Source: an uncultured Eubacteriales bacterium
GTDB lineage: Bacteria; Bacillota; Clostridia; Oscillospirales; Acutalibacteraceae
DNA: 64,000 nt
Assembly: GCA_951801675.1 (NCBI GenBank)
Contig: CATONX010000006.1
Span: 1-64,000 of the forward strand
Reading direction: 5' to 3'
A program made the translations under genes and the position numbers. Positions 50,300 through 60,013 of the stretch are shown here, one piece after another. The notes below the pieces were generated by a model. The model had not been told where the DNA came from and searched no databases. It saw only the letters and a program-made list of their open reading frames with translations. The first letter of the stretch is position 1, and each line of letters opens with the position of its first letter.

Positions 50300-51477
50300 T
50301 TTATTTGGATAACGCCGCGACCACCTGGCCCAAACCCCCTTCGGTGCTTGCTGCCGTTGACAACGGAATGCGCCGGCTCGGTTCGAACCCCGGCCGGGGC
50401 GGCTATGAAATGAGCCTGCGGTCTTCGGACGCCATCTACGAATGCAGGAAGACGGCGGCAGGCTTGTTCGGCGCACCCGGACCGGAATGCGTGGTTTTTA
50501 CCCAAAACTGCACCCATGCAATCAACATCGTTTTAAAGGGCATGCTAAAGGCAGGAGACCACGTGGTGGTGTCGAGCCTTGAGCACAACGCCGTCATGCG
50601 CCCTTTAAACGCCCTGAAGGAAAAGGGTATCACCTATAGCGTGGCAAAAGTATTTCCTGGAAACGATGAGGCGACGGTGGGTTCCTTTGCTATGGCCATT
50701 AACGTCAATACCAAGCTGATTGTTTGCATCCACGCTTCCAATGTATTCGGCACCCTTCTTCCTATCCGGGAGATCGGCGCTCTGGCAAAGAGCCGAGGAA
50801 TCCTGTTTCTGGTGGATGCCGCCCAGTCGGCGGGGCTTGTGCCCATCGACATGAAGGCATGCGGCATCGATTTTCTTTGTATGCCCGGCCACAAGGGGCT
50901 TTATGGCCCTATGAGCACCGGGATGCTGCTGACTCCTCACGGGGAGGCGCTCGGGACTCTGATCGAAGGCGGTACCGGCAGCAGTTCCCTTGCCATGGAG
51001 CAGCCGGACTACATGCCCGAACGGCACGAATCGGGCACCTTGAATACGGCTGCCATCTTCGGCCTCAAGGCGGGGATGGACTTTGTCAAAGGAAAAGGGA
51101 TCGACCGTATTTACCAGCATGAGATAAGGCTGATGAGCCGGCTATACGACCAGCTTTGCCAGATAAACGGCGTGCTTTTGTATACGCCTCGGCCACAGGC
51201 GGGCGCCTGCGTGCCGGTGCTTTCGTTTAATCTAAAGGGGCTCGACAGTACCGAGGCTGCATCCATTCTCGGCAAGAAGGGCGTTGCCCTGCGGGCGGGG
51301 TATCACTGCGCACCGACGGCTCACAAGGTCTATGGGACACTGGAGACCGGGACAGTGCGAGCGGCTCCTTCCGCTTTTACCCAGCCGGGGGAAATCGACG
51401 CATTTGTAAAAATCGTCGGGCAGGTCATGAAAAATCAGGGAAGCACTATGCAAAACCCACGGGGTATGATAAAATAG
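50296..51477 (+). CDS. Class V aminotransferase, cysteine desulfurase-like
   Basis: This 393-residue PLP enzyme of the NifS/SufS/CsdA group starts MIYLDNAATTWPKPPSVL. The PLP-binding lysine is in LCMPGHKGLYGP; aspartate and histidine contacts are in FLVDAAQSAGL and SSLEHNAVMRP. A cysteine near the C-terminus in RAGYHCAPTAHKVYGT is at the position of the catalytic Cys of group II desulfurases and selenocysteine lyases. It likely releases sulfur (or selenium) from cysteine for the adjacent DUF3343 protein. It is translationally coupled to that gene by ATGA. No isc or suf scaffold gene is adjacent, so a general Fe-S role is less likely. Confidence 0.88.
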   Translation: MIYLDNAATTWPKPPSVLAAVDNGMRRLGSNPGRGGYEMSLRSSDAIYECRKTAAGLFGAPGPECVVFTQNCTHAINIVLKGMLKAGDHVVVSSLEHNAVMRPLNALKEKGITYSVAKVFPGNDEATVGSFAMAINVNTKLIVCIHASNVFGTLLPIREIGALAKSRGILFLVDAAQSAGLVPIDMKACGIDFLCMPGHKGLYGPMSTGMLLTPHGEALGTLIEGGTGSSSLAMEQPDYMPERHESGTLNTAAIFGLKAGMDFVKGKGIDRIYQHEIRLMSRLYDQLCQINGVLLYTPRPQAGACVPVLSFNLKGLDSTEAASILGKKGVALRAGYHCAPTAHKVYGTLETGTVRAAPSAFTQPGEIDAFVKIVGQVMKNQGSTMQNPRGMIK

Positions 51478-51620
51478 AAACATGGAAATGTCCGTGTTTT
51501 TCACGCGGTTATCGCCGCACGATACACGTTTGAAATGCGCTGCCGCCGTCTAGCCAGTCGGCGGCACTCTTTCATCGGATACCGGAACAAAAAGGACTAC
51601 GCACGAAGGGAAGAACAAAC

Positions 51621-52487
51621 ATGGCGGAATTTTTCAGCACCATTGCCAACAGCTTTGAGATCATGTTCAATACCGTGCATCTCAACGACTTGGCAGACAT
51701 TGCGATCGTCGCCTTTATTATTTATAACGCCATCAAGCTCGTGCGGGAAACCAGGGCGGAGACGCTGGTAAAGGGAATTTTGATCCTGATCGTTATGGCG
51801 GCCCTGGCCAACTACTTTGACTTAAAAACCTTCAAGTACATCATGACCAACGTCTTCCAGATCGGGCTTTTGGCGCTTTTGATCGTGTTCCAGCCGGAGC
51901 TGCGCCGGGTGCTCGAGCAGATGGGGCGCACCCGCATCGGAAAGCTGAATATCCTGAGCTCTTCGGGGGAAGACGATGCGGCGAACATCCGCCACGCCAT
52001 CAAGGCGGTGTGTGATTCCTGCACCATTTTGCAGCGTCAGCGCATGGGAGCGCTCATCATCTTTGAACGGGACAGCAAGCTCGGAGACATCATCAATTCC
52101 GGAACCCTCGTGGATGCTTCTCCGAGTCCGGAGCTTATCTGCAACGTCTTTTACAACAAAGCGCCGCTGCACGACGGCGCCATGGTCATCCGGGACGGAA
52201 AGGTTTACGCAGCCGCATGTATTCTGCCACTGTCTCAAAATCGGGAGATCAGCACCGAGCTTGGTACCCGGCACCGGGCGGCGCTGGGAATGAGTGAGAA
52301 TTCCGACGCGATGGTGGTGGTGGTCTCGGAGGAGACCGGCTCCATTTCCGTGGCGGAAAAAGGCGTTCTTCGGCGCAGCATCAGCGTGGACACGCTCAAA
52401 GCGGTGCTGGACGCGGCACTGTTGGATGAGAAAAACGCCGATGGCTCCAAGGACAAGCCATCTTTCTGGAAGGGGAGAAACAAATGA
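51621..52487 (+). CDS. cdaA: Diadenylate cyclase CdaA
   Basis: This 288-residue membrane-bound diadenylate cyclase has about three N-terminal helices (about 20-90), then a DAC domain with the catalytic DGA motif in APLHDGAMVI and the RHR motif in GTRHRAALGMSE. It makes c-di-AMP from two ATP, the regulator of potassium and osmotic balance and cell-wall integrity in Firmicutes. AAGGGAAG precedes the ATG. The start of cdaR overlaps its stop by ATGA, as usual. glmM, which often follows, is not in the window: after cdaR comes a terminator and the ilv operon. Confidence 0.97.
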   Translation: MAEFFSTIANSFEIMFNTVHLNDLADIAIVAFIIYNAIKLVRETRAETLVKGILILIVMAALANYFDLKTFKYIMTNVFQIGLLALLIVFQPELRRVLEQMGRTRIGKLNILSSSGEDDAANIRHAIKAVCDSCTILQRQRMGALIIFERDSKLGDIINSGTLVDASPSPELICNVFYNKAPLHDGAMVIRDGKVYAAACILPLSQNREISTELGTRHRAALGMSENSDAMVVVVSEETGSISVAEKGVLRRSISVDTLKAVLDAALLDEKNADGSKDKPSFWKGRNK

Positions 52488-53833
52488 GCAGGGAAAAACA
52501 AAAAAAGGCGCCTCGCCCTCCCAAGGAAAAGAAGGTACGCAAGGAGTTTTACCTGCGGGATATTAAGCTCGGCCGGCTTTTTTATGATAACCGGTTTGTT
52601 TTGATTTTTTCCATTGTCTGCGCGATTGGCTTGTGGTTTTTCATGGTATTGGTGGTCTATCCGGAGGAGACACGGACCTTCCGCAATGTCCCTGTGGACG
52701 TGGCCTTTACCGATTCCCAGATCGAGCAGGGCTTCCGGGTATCCCAGGACAATCCTCCGGTGATCGATGAAATCGTGGTCCAGGGAGGACGGTTTGACAT
52801 TGCAAAGCTCTCGGTGGACGATATTCAGGTTTCGGTGCGCCCAAGCGATGTCAGCAGCATCGAAAGCGAAGGGGAACAGACCAAACGGGTGCTGATTACC
52901 TATCCAGACGGCATTTCCGAGGTGCGAAAGTCCTCAGAAACGGTGACCTTCCGAGTGGAAATTCACATTACCCGGGAATTTACGGTGGAAATCGACGACT
53001 CGAACATCACTGCGGCGGATGGGTATAAAAAGGAAAGCCCGGTTTCCGATTATCCGCAGATTTCCGTGACCGGTTCCAGGCAGCTGGTGGACCGCATCCG
53101 GCGTGTGGTCGCCATTACACCGGAGCAGCCGGGTCCCATTTCCTCCGCCACCAAGGTGACGAGCGTCATTCAGCTTTTGGATGCCGATGGCAACCTGATT
53201 ACCGGCGTGCAGCCTCAGCATACGGAAATGGATGTGACCATTGGGGTGCAGAAGATCAAGAAGGTGCCTTTGGCCGTCGAGTTTAAGAACGTGCCGGCGG
53301 ATTATGAGAGCAGTCCGCTCAAATACACCATTTCTCCCATTACGGAAATTGAGCTGTACGGCCGGCCGGAAGACATCGATAACCTGGACGAGCTGGTGGT
53401 AGGAACCATCGACTTCAATGAAATCGGCGCCGCCGGTTCCCAGTTTGACTTTGACATTGCCACTGCGTTGGAAAAGCTGTCCGGTATCAAGAACAACAAT
53501 TCCACCATCGTCTCGGTGACGGTGACCATTGACGGCAGCGCTTTGACTTCCCGTGTCTTTAACGTCAGCCAGTTTGTGGTGTTAAACGCCCCCTCTGGGA
53601 CGACCATCACGCCAGACGAGCAACAGCTTGGGAACGTAACGGTGGTGGGGCCGGCTAACCTGCTCAGTACCGCGGAGGAAGGGGACGTGGTGGCGGTCAT
53701 CGACATGAAGGGCAAGCCCACCGCGGCAGGGAAAGCCACCACTCCGGTCAGCTGGATTCGGGTAAAAGGGAAGGACTCCTGCTGGATACAGGGAGATGCA
53801 TCCGCCTATCCGGTGAGTATTACGGTGCAGTAG
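52484..53833 (+). CDS. cdaR: CdaR, YbbR-domain regulator of CdaA
   Basis: This 449-residue protein has a basic cytoplasmic start, one membrane helix (FVLIFSIVCAIGLWFFMVLVVY, about 38-59) and four extracytoplasmic YbbR repeats. The repeats are seen as recurrent patterns such as NVPVDVAFTD, SVTGSRQLVDRIRRVVA, VPLAVEFKNVPADYE and VTVVGPANLLSTAEE. It binds CdaA and modulates c-di-AMP synthesis. It overlaps cdaA by ATGA. Length is typical. It is followed by a terminator 113 nt on. Confidence 0.93.
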   Translation: MSREKQKKAPRPPKEKKVRKEFYLRDIKLGRLFYDNRFVLIFSIVCAIGLWFFMVLVVYPEETRTFRNVPVDVAFTDSQIEQGFRVSQDNPPVIDEIVVQGGRFDIAKLSVDDIQVSVRPSDVSSIESEGEQTKRVLITYPDGISEVRKSSETVTFRVEIHITREFTVEIDDSNITAADGYKKESPVSDYPQISVTGSRQLVDRIRRVVAITPEQPGPISSATKVTSVIQLLDADGNLITGVQPQHTEMDVTIGVQKIKKVPLAVEFKNVPADYESSPLKYTISPITEIELYGRPEDIDNLDELVVGTIDFNEIGAAGSQFDFDIATALEKLSGIKNNNSTIVSVTVTIDGSALTSRVFNVSQFVVLNAPSGTTITPDEQQLGNVTVVGPANLLSTAEEGDVVAVIDMKGKPTAAGKATTPVSWIRVKGKDSCWIQGDASAYPVSITVQ

Positions 53834-53946
53834 CCTTGCATGCCATCTTCATGTTTCTTGCAGATTTCTTCCGTTTTAAAGGGGTTTTTTGCGCAAGCTT
53901 GGTAGTCATAGAAGTATTTCTTTCAAAATGGCAAAAATTCTTCCAC

Positions 53947-53982
53947 GGGCATGAGCACATTTGTGGCTCATGCCCTTTTTTT
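53947..53982 (+). terminator. Terminator of cdaAR unit
   Basis: GGGCATGAGC (53947-53956) pairs with GCTCATGCCC (53966-53975), followed by TTTTTTT. Confidence 0.88.
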
Positions 53983-54013
53983 GACTTTCTATGAAAAAAT
54001 ACGTGCAAAGGGT

Positions 54014-54042
54014 TTGACAGGGGAGGTATCCTGTGCTAAACT
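54014..54042 (+). promoter_or_regulatory. Promoter of the ilv leader/operon
   Basis: A consensus TTGACA (54014-54019) and TAAACT (54037-54042) are separated by 17 nt. It lies after the cdaAR terminator and before the leader ORF, so the leader and ilvBNCD start here. Confidence 0.85.
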
Positions 54043-54088
54043 AGCAGCAAATAAAGGGACCGGATGGTCCGATTTGGAGATTGCAGCT

Positions 54089-54223
54089 ATGATGTGGACT
54101 TTGTTTGCAAACGTAAATATTGTAATTAGCATTATTTTCCTCGTACTTGTCGTACTGGTAGGGATTAATGCTTCTTTGCGTTTCACTGCAAACAAAAGAC
54201 CGGTTCCCGTTCGCGCGGACTAG
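54089..54223 (+). CDS. Ile/Val/Leu-rich leader peptide (candidate ilv attenuator peptide)
   Basis: This 44-codon ORF starts MMWTLFANVNIVISIIFLVL and goes on VVLVGINASLRF before a polar tail. Between codons 10 and 28 nearly every residue is Ile, Val, Leu or Phe. GGAG lies 9 nt before the ATG. It begins about 40 nt after the promoter's expected start site and ends 25 nt before a terminator, with ilvB beyond. Two readings are possible: a leader peptide whose translation senses branched-chain aminoacyl-tRNA, or a small single-helix membrane protein. The mutually exclusive RNA pairings around it (see regulatory feature 54103-54280) favour the leader. It is longer than classical ilv leaders, which are about 32 residues. 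Confidence 0.65.
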   Translation: MMWTLFANVNIVISIIFLVLVVLVGINASLRFTANKRPVPVRAD

Positions 54224-54280
54224 GACGCGCATTGGAATGGCTACAGGCCCCGCAGTGAAATTTTCACTGCGGGGTTTTTT
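54103..54280 (+). promoter_or_regulatory. Candidate transcription attenuator of ilvBNCD
   Basis: Segment 1 is GTTTGCAAACG (54103-54113). Segment 2 is CGTTTCACTGCAAAC (54179-54193). Segment 3 is CCCCGCAGTGAAA (54248-54260). Segment 4 is TTTCACTGCGGGG (54262-54274) followed by six T. Segments 1 and 2 can pair (7 bp plus 4 bp around a 4-nt bulge). Segments 2 and 3 can pair over 9 bp (TTTCACTGC with GCAGTGAAA). Segments 3 and 4 form the terminator. A ribosome stalled in the Ile/Val/Leu run (about 54116-54170) would cover segment 1 and let 2 pair with 3, preventing termination. Completed translation would let 1 pair with 2 and free the terminator. Pairings are seen in sequence; the mechanism is inferred. 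Confidence 0.68.
54248..54280 (+). terminator. Intrinsic terminator before ilvB
   Basis: CCCCGCAGTGAAA / TTTCACTGCGGGG with a run of T at 54275-54280. It lies 56 nt before the ilvB start, so transcription must read through it to express the operon. Confidence 0.92.
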
Positions 54281-54336
54281 CATAGATGCAAATGGAACTT
54301 ATAAGCGATCAATGAAATGGTAAGGGAATGATGACA

Positions 54337-55998
54337 ATGAAAATGCCGGGCGCGCAGATAATCGTGGAAACGCTGATCAGTCAGGGAGTGACCACGGTAT
54401 TTGGATATCCGGGAGGACAGGTTCTCAACATTTACGACGAGCTCTATAAGGCAAGCGACCGAATCCGGCACGTCATTACCGCCCATGAGCAGGGCGCGGC
54501 TCATGCGGCAGACGGATACGCCCGTTCCACGGGCAAGGTTGGGGTGGTCATCGCCACATCCGGGCCGGGTGCGTCCAACCTGGTCACCGGCATCGCCACC
54601 GCATATCTCGACTCCACCCCCATGGTTGCCATTACCGGAAACGTCCCCCTGCCTCTCATCGGACGGGACAGCTTCCAGGAAGTAGACATCGCCGGCATCA
54701 CCATGCCGATCACCAAACATAATTACATCGTCAAGGATGTAAACGTCCTGGAGGATACCATCCGCGAAGCTTTCCAGATTGCAAAGTCCGGACGTCCGGG
54801 GCCGGTGCTCATCGACGTGCCAAAGGACGTGCAGATCGCCCGTTGCGACTATGTGCAGGGCGGGGAGGTTCCGGCGGACCCCTTCCAAAGCCCGGCGGAT
54901 GAGGAGCTGATGCAGGCGGCGAAGATGATCGCCTCTTCCAAGCGGCCCTTTATTTACAGCGGCGGAGGTATCGTCAGTGCCGACGCCTCCAAAGAGCTTC
55001 TTTCCTTTGCCGACCGGATCGACGCCCCCATCGGTACGAGCATGATGGGCCTTTCCGCTGTTGCTCACGATTATCCCGGTTTTCTGGGGATGACGGGGAT
55101 GCACGGCAGGTATGCGGCCTCCAAGGCCATGGCGGGGGCCGATCTGATCATTGCGGTGGGTACCCGGTTCAGCGACCGGGCTACCGGAAACAAGGACGAA
55201 TTCGCAAAGAAGGCCCAGGTTCTTCATATCGACATTGATCCGGCTGAAATCGGCAAGAACATCCCGGCCCAGAAATCCCTCATCGGCAACATTAAAGACA
55301 TCCTGGCCCGGCTCTGTGCCCTCCTTTCTCCGCAAACCCACGAAGCGTGGAAGGCGCAGGTGGAAACCATGCGGGCTTATGAGAAGGAAAACCAGGAAGT
55401 CTTTTTGGGGCTGAGCCCTCAGTACGTCATCCAGGCGGCCAACCGAATTCTGGGAGACGACATCTTAGTAGCTACCGATGTGGGCCAGCATCAAATGTGG
55501 ACCGCCCAGTATTATCCCTTCTCAAAGCCCAGGTCCTTCATCACTTCCGGCGGCCTTGGGACCATGGGCTTCGGCATGGGTGCTGCCGTCGGCTCGTGCA
55601 TGGCCAATGGAGCGAAACGCACCGTCCTCTTTACCGGCGACGGCAGCTTTCATATGAACTTAAACGAAATGTCCACCGCCGTTGCCAACCGGCTGCCTCT
55701 GGTGATCGTGGTGATGAATAACGGCGTGCTCGGTATGGTCCGCCAGTGGCAGACCCTGTTTTACGGCCAGCGGTATTCGAACACCACGCTGGACCGACAG
55801 ACCGATTTTGTCAAATTAGCCGAGGCCTTCGGCGCCAAAGGAATTCGGGTGACGAACCAGACGGAAGTGGACGCCGCCTACCGCGAGGCCATGGAGACCC
55901 CGGGCCCGGTGCTGATCGACTGCGTCATTCATCCGGATGAAAAGGTGCTTCCGATGATTCCGCCCGGCGGTACCATCGACGACATTATGCTCAAATAA
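54337..55998 (+). CDS. ilvB: Acetolactate synthase, large (catalytic) subunit
   Basis: This subunit of about 553 residues is a ThDP enzyme for the first common step of Ile/Val/Leu synthesis. It has FGYPGGQVLNIYDEL with the catalytic Glu in ITAHEQGAAHAADGYARSTG, the FAD/quinone region GTRFSDRATGNKDEF, and the ThDP-Mg motif TGDGSFHMNLNEMSTAV...MNNGVLG. The start is probably the ATG at 54337 (AAGGGA 9 nt upstream); ATGs at 54328 and 54331 are in frame but too close to that site. It heads ilvB-ilvN-ilvC-ilvD, expressed through the leader terminator. Confidence 0.97.
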   Translation: MKMPGAQIIVETLISQGVTTVFGYPGGQVLNIYDELYKASDRIRHVITAHEQGAAHAADGYARSTGKVGVVIATSGPGASNLVTGIATAYLDSTPMVAITGNVPLPLIGRDSFQEVDIAGITMPITKHNYIVKDVNVLEDTIREAFQIAKSGRPGPVLIDVPKDVQIARCDYVQGGEVPADPFQSPADEELMQAAKMIASSKRPFIYSGGGIVSADASKELLSFADRIDAPIGTSMMGLSAVAHDYPGFLGMTGMHGRYAASKAMAGADLIIAVGTRFSDRATGNKDEFAKKAQVLHIDIDPAEIGKNIPAQKSLIGNIKDILARLCALLSPQTHEAWKAQVETMRAYEKENQEVFLGLSPQYVIQAANRILGDDILVATDVGQHQMWTAQYYPFSKPRSFITSGGLGTMGFGMGAAVGSCMANGAKRTVLFTGDGSFHMNLNEMSTAVANRLPLVIVVMNNGVLGMVRQWQTLFYGQRYSNTTLDRQTDFVKLAEAFGAKGIRVTNQTEVDAAYREAMETPGPVLIDCVIHPDEKVLPMIPPGGTIDDIMLK

Positions 55999-56060
55999 CC
56001 CGCCCGGTGCGGCAGAAAACACAGAAACCTTTACTTTCACAAAGAAAAGAGGGAAAGGCA

Positions 56061-57621
<1,561 letters not shown>

Positions 57622-57635
57622 GCGTTTGGTTTTGC

Positions 57636-57709
57636 TGCGCCTGGGGCGATTTTACCCCAGGCGCAATGCCGATCGTTCCCAGGGAGGTTCTTCGCGAACC
57701 TGGGTTTTT
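57636..57709 (+). terminator. Tandem hairpins between ilvC and ilvD
   Basis: The first is an 11-bp stem TGCGCCTGGGG / CCCCAGGCGCA (57636-57646, 57655-57665) without T tail. The second is AGGTTC / GAACCT (57685-57690, 57696-57701), extended by CCC/GGG around a bulge and followed by TTTTT. Together they may partly terminate transcription or shield the upstream mRNA, lowering ilvD relative to ilvBNC. Confidence 0.55.
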
Positions 57710-57759
57710 CCATCTGAAATCTCTGCCGGCGCGAAGCGGCGAAACGGAGTGAAGTTTCC

Positions 57760-59427
57760 ATGATTAGCGACCAAATCAAGAAGGGCCCCGAGCGCGCGCC
57801 GCACCGCTCCCTTCTCAAAGCCATCGGCTATACCGACAGCCAGATCAAAAAGCCGCTCATCGGCGTGGTCAATTCCTTTAACGAGATCGTACCCGGCCAT
57901 GTCCACTTACAGCAAATTTCCCGGGCGGTCAAGGACGGGATTCTGGCGGCGGGAGGCACACCGGTAGAGTTTAACACCATCGCCGTGTGTGACGGCATTT
58001 CCATGGGACATACGGGAATGAAGTATTCCCTGGCGTCCCGGGAGCTGATCGCCGACAGCGTGGAATGTATGGCCCGGGCCCACTGCTTTGACGGCCTGGT
58101 GTTTATCCCCAGCTGCGATAAAATCGTCCCTGGTATGCTGATGGCAGCGGCCCGCCTCAATCTGCCCTCCATCTTTGTCTGCGGAGGTCCCATGCTTTCT
58201 TTGACTTCCGACGAAGGAAAGGCCATGGACCTAAACAGCGTTTTTGAAGCGGTCGGCGCTTACATGGCGGGAAACATGGAGGAGGACCGGCTCTCCTATT
58301 TCGAGGACAATGCTTGCCCCGGCTGCGGTTCCTGTTCGGGAATGTTCACCGCCAACTCCATGAACTGCCTGTGTGAGGCGCTGGGCATCGCCCTTTCGGG
58401 CAACGGTACCATCCCCGCCGTTTACGCCCATCGGCTGCGCCAGGCAAAGGCCACCGGCGAGCGCATTCTTTCCCTGGTGAAGGAGAACATTACCGCCCTG
58501 GATATTCTCAACGAAAAGGCGTTTTACAATGCCTTTACGGTGGACATGGCCTTAGGCTGCTCCACCAATTCCATGCTTCATCTGGCCGCGATCGCCAACG
58601 AGGCCGGAGTGCCCTTCGATCTCAGAAAGGTAAACGAAATCAGTGAGAAAACGCCCAACCTCTGTCATCTGGCGCCGGCGGGACACCATCATATGCAAGA
58701 CCTGTACCAAGCGGGTGGGGTGTACGCGGTGATGAGCGAGCTCAATAAGAAGGGGCTGCTCGAACTGGATGCGAGCACCATTTACGGAGTGACCATGGGC
58801 GAGGCAATAAAGGGCGCAAAGGTTTTGGATCCGAACGTAATCCGGCCGGTGGGAACACCCTATTCCGAAACAGGGGGGATTGCGGTGCTCTTCGGCTCCA
58901 TCGCGCCAAACGGAGCGGTGGTCAAACGCAGCGCGGTAGCCGAAGAGATGCTCATTCATAAGGGTTCCGCCCGGGTATTTGACAGCGAGGAGGAAGCCAT
59001 CGCCGCCATTTACGCGGGGAAGATCACCGCAGGCGACGTGGTGGTCATTCGGTACGAAGGCCCCTCCGGCGGCCCTGGAATGCGGGAAATGCTGTCGCCT
59101 ACCTCGGCGATTGCGGGTATGGGGCTTGATAAGCAGGTGGCTCTCATCACCGACGGACGTTTCTCCGGTGCCACCAGAGGAGCCGCCATCGGCCATATTT
59201 CTCCGGAAGCCGCCCGCGGCGGCCCCATCGCTTACATCAAGGAAGGGGATATTGTTTGCATCGACATTCCCCATTACCGCATCGACCTTGAAATCTCCGA
59301 AGAGGAGATGGCAAAGCGCAGAAAAGAGATGCAGATCAAGCCTCCCAGAGAAGTCACCGGCTATATCAAACGGTATGCCGGTATGGTGTCCTCTGCGGAC
59401 AAGGGCGCGGTATTGCAGAGCCAATAA
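57760..59427 (+). CDS. ilvD: Dihydroxy-acid dehydratase
   Basis: This 555-residue IlvD dehydrates dihydroxy acids to the keto acids of Val and Ile. Fe-S cysteines are in [31 protein letters not shown] and the earlier [12 protein letters not shown] region. The C-terminal signature [25 protein letters not shown] is complete. The Cys set suits an oxygen-sensitive 4Fe-4S cluster as in many anaerobes. ACGGAG lies 12 nt before the ATG, a rather long spacing. Last gene of the ilv operon, closed by a strong terminator. Confidence 0.97.
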   Translation: MISDQIKKGPERAPHRSLLKAIGYTDSQIKKPLIGVVNSFNEIVPGHVHLQQISRAVKDGILAAGGTPVEFNTIAVCDGISMGHTGMKYSLASRELIADSVECMARAHCFDGLVFIPSCDKIVPGMLMAAARLNLPSIFVCGGPMLSLTSDEGKAMDLNSVFEAVGAYMAGNMEEDRLSYFEDNACPGCGSCSGMFTANSMNCLCEALGIALSGNGTIPAVYAHRLRQAKATGERILSLVKENITALDILNEKAFYNAFTVDMALGCSTNSMLHLAAIANEAGVPFDLRKVNEISEKTPNLCHLAPAGHHHMQDLYQAGGVYAVMSELNKKGLLELDASTIYGVTMGEAIKGAKVLDPNVIRPVGTPYSETGGIAVLFGSIAPNGAVVKRSAVAEEMLIHKGSARVFDSEEEAIAAIYAGKITAGDVVVIRYEGPSGGPGMREMLSPTSAIAGMGLDKQVALITDGRFSGATRGAAIGHISPEAARGGPIAYIKEGDIVCIDIPHYRIDLEISEEEMAKRRKEMQIKPPREVTGYIKRYAGMVSSADKGAVLQSQ

Positions 59428-59446
59428 CAGATACGGCTGCATTTTA

Positions 59447-59483
59447 AAGAGGACGGAAGTAGTTTTCTACTTCCGTCCTCTTT
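59447..59483. terminator. Terminator between ilvD and the convergent gene
   Basis: AGAGGACGGAAGTAG / TACTTCCGTCCTCT stem of about 14 bp at 59448-59481, flanked by A and T runs. It serves ilvD and probably also the minus-strand unit ending at 59492. Confidence 0.88.
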
Positions 59484-59491
59484 GCATGTGG

Positions 59492-59997
59492 TCATCCTTT
59501 TTTGAATGGTGGTCTTTCATACCAGGCAGGGCCCGAATAATCGTTCCATGTGACAACTACATCGCGAAACTCCATGGTCATATTATACATGCCGGCTCCA
59601 CCGTCAATAGAGAAGCATACCGTATGGATTTCCCCTTGCTTCTCAAGCGACTCCATAGAAAAAAATACGCCCATCCGCACGCAACCGTCTTTTCTATAAT
59701 GTCCGAAAATTCCGATTCGACTGCCTTTCGCGGCGCGACTTTTTCGACCAAATTGCCTTTATCATCATGGATTGACCATCCCAAAAATTCGATTTCGGCA
59801 ACCCTGGCGTGCGAAAAAACCATTTCCGCTTCTTTGATGCACTGGTCAATGGACTGTGCATTTTGCGAATTTTGACTGGTTGCATTCAGCGACGACACAA
59901 GCCATATCATCCGGCCTTCGCAAAAAGATATGTTTTCTATCGCCGCGTCATGAAAAGAAAACGCATGCAGTTCGTTTAGGGATTTGTAGCGAGTCAT
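59492..59997 (-). pseudogene. Frameshifted hypothetical gene
   Basis: The N-terminal frame starts at 59997 (MTRYKSLNELHAFSFHDAAI) with AGGAGGG 8 nt upstream and continues with good coding character to about 59665. It then runs into an unlike tail (ending at 59578). The other frame picks up from the same point as FFSMESLEKQGEIHTVCFSI and ends WYERPPFKKG at 59492. The switch falls at a run of seven A (59659-59665; T on the coding strand). Eight instead of seven would restore one 168-residue protein. The family is not recognised. It could be a fresh pseudogene, a phase-variable site, slippage, or a sequencing error. It lies 16 nt after the GIIGGADGPT-motif gene. Confidence 0.65.
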
Positions 59998-60013
59998 CAA
60001 GGAACCCTCCTGG

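Noticed and set aside
50385..50400. tRNA T-loop-like GGTTCGAACCCC
   Set aside because: It is inside the aminotransferase coding sequence and no cloverleaf can be drawn around it. No tRNA was found in the window.
53951..54223. Longer 90-codon version of the ilv leader ORF
   Set aside because: It would start inside the cdaAR terminator and upstream of the leader promoter. The internal ATG at 54089 has the ribosome site.
53983..54330. T-box riboswitch before ilvB
   Set aside because: Expected for a Firmicutes ilv operon, but no T-box sequence (TGGNACCGCG-type) or specifier stem was found. The leader ORF and alternative stems explain the terminator better.
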